A stretch of 64,000 nucleotides of DNA, from assembly GCF_037204085.1 (NCBI RefSeq), contig NZ_JBBCBW010000014.1:1-64000 (forward strand), written 5' to 3'. A program made the translations under genes and the position numbers. The first letter of the stretch is position 1, and every line of letters starts with the position of its first letter. Under the pieces are notes generated by a model, which saw only the letters and a program-made list of their open reading frames with translations, searched no databases and had not been told where the DNA came from. The DNA comes from Variovorax sp037204085. GTDB lineage: Bacteria; Pseudomonadota; Gammaproteobacteria; Burkholderiales; Burkholderiaceae_C. Positions 60,792-64,000 of this stretch are shown here, in pieces.

Positions 60792-61772
60792 TCAGGGCTG
60801 GAAGCCAGACCGGCGCACCACCGGCTCCCATTGCTGCCGAAAGGCCTTGAGCATTTGCACGGTCTCGGCCTGCGTACTGACGATGGGCGTGATGTAGGAG
60901 GCATTGGCGGCCTTCTGCAGCGCCGGGTCTTGCATCACCTCGCGGATTGCCGTGGCCAGCAATTGCACCTTGGCAGGCGGCATCGTGGAGGGCGCGAAGA
61001 AGGTGTTCCAGCCGTCGGCATCGATCTTCATGCCGGCCTCGCGGAAGGTGGGAATGGCCGGGGCGAAGCTCACGCGCTTCTTGCCCGACACGGCCAGGAT
61101 GCGGATCTTGCCGGCCAGGTGCTGGGCATAGAGCGAGTCGAGCGTGTCGATGGCAATGGGCAGGTTGCCGCCGCTCAGGTCGGCCGAGAGCGGCGCCGAT
61201 CCGCCGTACCCCTTGATCTGCGGCTGCACGCTGAGCGCATCGCCCACCATCAGGCCGAAGAAGTGGGGCAGGCTGCCGGTTGCGGGCACGCCGAAGACGG
61301 CCTCTTCCGGATGCGCCCAGAGCCGGCCCACCAGGAACATCGCGCGGTCGAGCTGCAGCTTGTTGCCCACGGCCAGCGCAAAGTCGTAGCTGCTGACCTG
61401 CGACACCGGCACGAAGTCCTTGTCCGGGTCGTAGCCTGCGTCCTTGAACACGAGCGGTGCCACCACCATCACGGCGGGGTTGCCGAGCATCAGCACGTTC
61501 TGCCCGGCCGGCGCGCGCTTGACCTCCTTGGCTGCCAGCCGGCCGCCTTCGCCCGGGCGGTTTTCCACCGTGGCTGCCACGCCGAGCTTCGGGCCCAGCC
61601 GCTCGGCCACGAGGCGCGCGACGCGGTCGGTGCTGCCGCCGGCGGTGTAGCCCACCACCAGAGTGAGCGGGCCGTCCAGAACGGGTGCCTGGGCATGGGC
61701 GAGGGGGGCGGCACAGGCGCCGAGCGCCAGGCACCACGCCGTGAGCTTTCGGCGGGAAAGAAAAACAGACAT
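60792..61772 (-). CDS. Bug/TctC-family periplasmic solute-binding protein
   Basis: A 326-residue exported protein from the ATG at 61772, with GGAGG upstream. The signal peptide has an SRRKL pair of Arg before its hydrophobic core and ends PLAHA-Q near residue 28, so Tat export is conceivable. The family segments are LTLVVGYTAGGSTDRVAR near residue 38 and VENRPGEGGRL near 69. It is divergent from a marR gene, which is the likely regulator; inverted repeats lie in the 219-base spacer. Ligand unknown. Confidence 0.92.
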   Translation of the reverse strand: MSVFLSRRKLTAWCLALGACAAPLAHAQAPVLDGPLTLVVGYTAGGSTDRVARLVAERLGPKLGVAATVENRPGEGGRLAAKEVKRAPAGQNVLMLGNPAVMVVAPLVFKDAGYDPDKDFVPVSQVSSYDFALAVGNKLQLDRAMFLVGRLWAHPEEAVFGVPATGSLPHFFGLMVGDALSVQPQIKGYGGSAPLSADLSGGNLPIAIDTLDSLYAQHLAGKIRILAVSGKKRVSFAPAIPTFREAGMKIDADGWNTFFAPSTMPPAKVQLLATAIREVMQDPALQKAANASYITPIVSTQAETVQMLKAFRQQWEPVVRRSGFQP

Positions 61773-61860
61773 GGGTCCTCCTGCGGCGTTATTGGCGAAC
61801 GGGTGCGCGCAGGTTTTCACGGCGACAATCGCCGGCCCGCTTCGTTTCAACCCGTGTAAT

Positions 61861-61920
61861 TTGTTACTGGTTTATACGTAAGCAACAATCAGTTGATCTA
61901 ATCCATCAATTGCCAACTGA
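61861..61920. promoter_or_regulatory. Cluster of inverted repeats between the Bug and marR genes
   Basis: The AT-rich centre of the spacer contains TTGTTAC (61861)/GCAACAA (61882), TTGAT (61893)-N7-ATCAA (61905), and TCAGTTG (61889)/CAACTGA (61914). The TTGAT-N7-ATCAA element is spaced like MarR operators rather than an FNR box, which has four central bases. A promoter for the leftward Bug gene and autoregulation of marR are inferred. Confidence 0.45.
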
Positions 61921-61991
61921 GGCATGCGAGTCACACTGCGCCGTCGCCTCATCGCACCCGTTAGAACCTTTTCATCCACAGCACGCAAGGT

Positions 61992-62540
61992 ATGCAAGCT
62001 TTTCCCGATGCAGGCGCCTTGCGCGCGCCCAGTTCCCTGGACGACCTGCTGCTGTATCGGCTCTCGCGCGCGGTGCGCACCAGCAGCGGCATGGCCACGC
62101 GGCTGGTGGAGGGCGGCTTCGGCATCACGCGCCGCGAATGGGGAATGATTGCCACGCTCGCGCAGCAGGGCGAGATGCGGTCGTCCGCACTGGCCGCGCA
62201 GCTGCACCTGGACCGCGTGCGCACCTCGCGCGGCCTGCGGGGCCTGGTCGAAAAGAAGCTGGTGGTGCGCCGGCAGGACGCCGACGACCGGCGCGAAGTG
62301 CATGTGCGGCTGAGCGCCTCGGGCCGGGAGCTTTACGAAAAGGTGTTTCCGCGCATCGCGGGGCTCAACACCGATCTGCTCGACGGCATCGAGCCCGCGC
62401 ACCTGGACATCTTTCTGCAGTGCTTGCGTCACCTCGAAGAGCGCGGGAACGCGCTGAGTGCGCAGGGCGCCGTGGTGGAAAAGGCCAACCGCCGCTCGGG
62501 CGGCACGCGACACCGCTGGCCAGAGCCCGGCACGGCTTAG
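61992..62540 (+). CDS. MarR family transcriptional regulator
   Basis: A 182-residue winged-helix regulator. The MarR core runs from about residue 20 to 150: FGITRREWGMIATLAQQGEM, the recognition region LAAQLHLDRVRTSRGLRGL and the wing RRQDADDRREVHVRLS. No cysteine suited to redox sensing lies near the DNA-binding domain. It is divergent from the Bug gene at 60792, probably its target and autoregulated. Phenolic or organic acid effectors are typical for the family but cannot be read here. Confidence 0.94.
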   Translation: MQAFPDAGALRAPSSLDDLLLYRLSRAVRTSSGMATRLVEGGFGITRREWGMIATLAQQGEMRSSALAAQLHLDRVRTSRGLRGLVEKKLVVRRQDADDRREVHVRLSASGRELYEKVFPRIAGLNTDLLDGIEPAHLDIFLQCLRHLEERGNALSAQGAVVEKANRRSGGTRHRWPEPGTA

Positions 62541-62592
62541 CGGCCTGTTGCCCGCGGCGCGCATTCGCAAGCGAATCGCGGAGGTCCGGCCT

Positions 62593-63288
62593 TCAGCTCC
62601 CCGGCACGATAAAGCTGGGATGCCGCGCGCAAATTTCGGGCAGCGAACTCAGCGTGCCCGAAAGGTGCTCGCGCAGCGCCTTCTGCGCGCCGGCACTGTC
62701 GCCCTGCGCAATGGCCCGCACGATGGCGCGGTGGTCGCGAAGAATCGCCTCGGTCTTGCCCGCGGTGGGCAGGTGCAGGCGCCGCAGCCGGTCGACGTGG
62801 CCCGAGACGCGGCTCACCATGTCCCACAGGCTCGGCACACCAGCGGCCTCGTACATCAGGTGATGAAACTTGCGGTCGGCGCCGACGAAGTCGCTGTACT
62901 GCCGTTCCGCCGCCAAGGTCGCCTGCAGCGCGATCTGTGTTTTCAGCTGCGCCACAAGGTCGGGCGTTGCCTGCTCGGCCAGCTGGTGCACGATCTCCAG
63001 CTCGATGGAGCGGCGCAGAAAGTGCGCCTGCCGGGCCGCGTCGATGTCGATGCGGCTCACCAGCGTCGCGTGCTGGGGAAACACGTCCACCAGGCCTTCT
63101 TCGGCCAGGCGCAGCAAGGCCTCGCGCACGGGTGTCTGGCTTACGCCGAACCTGTCGGCCAGCTCTTGCCTCACCAGCACCGTGCCGGGCACCAGTTCGA
63201 GCGAAAGAATGGCGTCGCGCAGCTTTTCGAGCACTTGGGGTGCTGCGAGGCGTGTGCGGTCGAGTCGGATCCGGGTGAGGGCGGTCAT
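62593..63288 (-). CDS. GntR family transcriptional regulator (FadR/VanR subfamily)
   Basis: A 231-residue regulator. The winged helix is at residues about 15-80 (VLEKLRDAILSLELVPGTVL, then SQTPVREALLRLAEEGLV, the GntR signature). The all-helical FCD effector domain follows from about 95, with metal-ligand-like residues in DRKFHHLMYEAAG and REHL. This subfamily responds to organic acids and sugar acids. It is divergent from the dehydratase gene at 63401, its likely target, with a near-palindrome in the spacer. Confidence 0.94.
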   Translation of the reverse strand: MTALTRIRLDRTRLAAPQVLEKLRDAILSLELVPGTVLVRQELADRFGVSQTPVREALLRLAEEGLVDVFPQHATLVSRIDIDAARQAHFLRRSIELEIVHQLAEQATPDLVAQLKTQIALQATLAAERQYSDFVGADRKFHHLMYEAAGVPSLWDMVSRVSGHVDRLRRLHLPTAGKTEAILRDHRAIVRAIAQGDSAGAQKALREHLSGTLSSLPEICARHPSFIVPGS

Positions 63289-63312
63289 TCGGCGGAATTC
63301 TCGCTTTGCTGA

Positions 63313-63326
63313 ACTGATATATTAGT
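63313..63326. promoter_or_regulatory. Near-palindrome in the gntR-dehydratase spacer
   Basis: ACTGATA/TATTAGT is a 14-base near-perfect palindrome with one mismatch in each pair of arms, located 25 bases before the gntR start and 75 before the dehydratase start. A GntR operator role is inferred. Confidence 0.4.
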
Positions 63327-63400
63327 GTTTTAATGTAGTTGATTCCACGAAGACCACGCTTCAGCCCTTTCGCCTCAGCCCTTTCGCTTCAGCCCCTCCG

Positions 63401-64000
63401 ATGCCACGCTCTTACGACACCCTGCGCAGCGCCCGCTGGTTCGCACCCGACGACTTCCGTTCCTTCGGCCATCGCTCGCGGGTGATGCAGATGGGCTACG
63501 CGCCCACCGACTGGGTCGGCAAACCCATCATCGCCATCGTCAACACCTGGAGCGATGCCAACCAGTGCCACTCGCACTTCAAGCAGCGTGTGGACGACGT
63601 CAAGCGCGGCATCTTCCAGGCCGGCGGCTTTCCGCTCGAGCTGCCGGCCATCTCGCTGTCGGAGAGCATGGTCAAGCCGACGACCATGCTCTATCGCAAC
63701 TTCCTGGCAATGGAGACAGAAGAGCTCTTGCGCAGCCATCCCATCGACGGCGCCGTGCTGATGGGTGGCTGCGACAAGACCACGCCGGGCCTCACCATGG
63801 GGGCGCTCAGCATGGGCCTCCCGTTCATCTACCTGCCCGCCGGCCCCATGCTGCGCGGCAACTGGCGGGGGCAGGTGCTGGGCTCCGGTTCGGACGCGTT
63901 CAAATATTGGGACCAGCGCCGCGCCGGCCAGCTGAGCGACCAAGCCTGGCAAGAGATGGAAGCCGGCATTGCGCGCAGCCATGGCACCTGCATGACCATG
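63401..64000 (+). CDS. IlvD/Edd-family dehydratase (partial, runs off the window)
   Basis: The first 200 residues of a dihydroxyacid/sugar-acid dehydratase. MPRSYDTLRSARWFAPDDFR opens the protein as in L-arabinonate and related pentonate dehydratases. IVNTWSDANQCHSHF near residue 47 and LMGGCDKTTPG near 125 carry iron-sulfur ligand cysteines, and GTCMTM at the end of the window is the third. The enzyme removes water from an aldonic acid or dihydroxy acid. The gene is divergent from a gntR gene, consistent with inducible sugar-acid catabolism. The C-terminal two thirds lie outside the window. Confidence 0.93.
   Translation, partial: MPRSYDTLRSARWFAPDDFRSFGHRSRVMQMGYAPTDWVGKPIIAIVNTWSDANQCHSHFKQRVDDVKRGIFQAGGFPLELPAISLSESMVKPTTMLYRNFLAMETEELLRSHPIDGAVLMGGCDKTTPGLTMGALSMGLPFIYLPAGPMLRGNWRGQVLGSGSDAFKYWDQRRAGQLSDQAWQEMEAGIARSHGTCMTM

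Noticed and set aside
61893..61909. TTGAT...ATCAA as an FNR box
   Set aside because: The central gap is seven bases, not four, so it does not fit FNR dimer geometry.

Overview
The window is a GC-rich piece of a betaproteobacterial chromosome. Gene order (thrS-infC-rpmI-rplT-pheS-pheT-ihfA-merR), three Bug/TctC-type solute-binding proteins, an isocitrate lyase locus and a cbb3 oxidase island point to Burkholderiales, most likely Comamonadaceae and close to Variovorax. The organism is inferred from gene content and style; no database search was possible.

Layout. 0.1-7 kb: a leftward catabolic cluster (sugar isomerase/epimerase, DUF993 aldolase-like protein, Gfo/Idh/MocA dehydrogenase, Bug protein), a TetR regulator and a divergent ThDP enzyme; matching inverted-repeat operators lie before the cluster and before tetR. 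7-10.7 kb: a SWIB-domain protein with a histone H1-like tail, an EamA transporter, a gamma-glutamylcyclotransferase-like protein and aceA. 10.8-19.1 kb: translation operon thrS-infC-rpmI-rplT-pheS-pheT-ihfA-merR followed by tRNA-Pro(GGG). It is preceded by a short leader ORF rich in Phe and Thr codons and a terminator, which looks like an attenuator; infC uses an ATC start. 19.1-23.4 kb: accessory stretch with a decayed IS21-type istA, a truncated relic, small orphan genes and a large Ig-like/kelch lipoprotein. 23.4-30.1 kb: VOC protein, Cache-PAS-GGDEF diguanylate cyclase, MFS transporter, and norR divergent from hmp (NO detoxification).

31.4-45.1 kb: a microaerobic island, usp<-|->ccoI-ccoS-ccoN-ccoO-ccoQ-ccoP-ccoG-fixH-orf-hemN-TauE/SafE-desaturase-hemerythrin-usp-crp/fnr. 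Three near-perfect FNR boxes are placed at activating distances. The Crp/Fnr regulator at its end has the FNR-type recognition helix but none of the N-terminal cysteines that hold the FNR iron-sulfur cluster.

45-64 kb: mixed accessory metabolism. It holds an orphan 379-residue protein; an SDR/quinone-oxidoreductase pair with a TetR regulator and a shared ATGATG-N2-CATCAT operator; LysR/amidase/Bug/MFS; a short RlmN-like radical SAM protein; DUF899, DUF6766, low-affinity iron permease and DUF2231 proteins; a MEDS-PAS hybrid kinase; a 45-residue lipoprotein; a Bug protein divergent from a MarR regulator; and a GntR regulator divergent from an IlvD/Edd-type dehydratase cut by the window end. No CRISPR array, rRNA, prophage or intact insertion sequence was seen.
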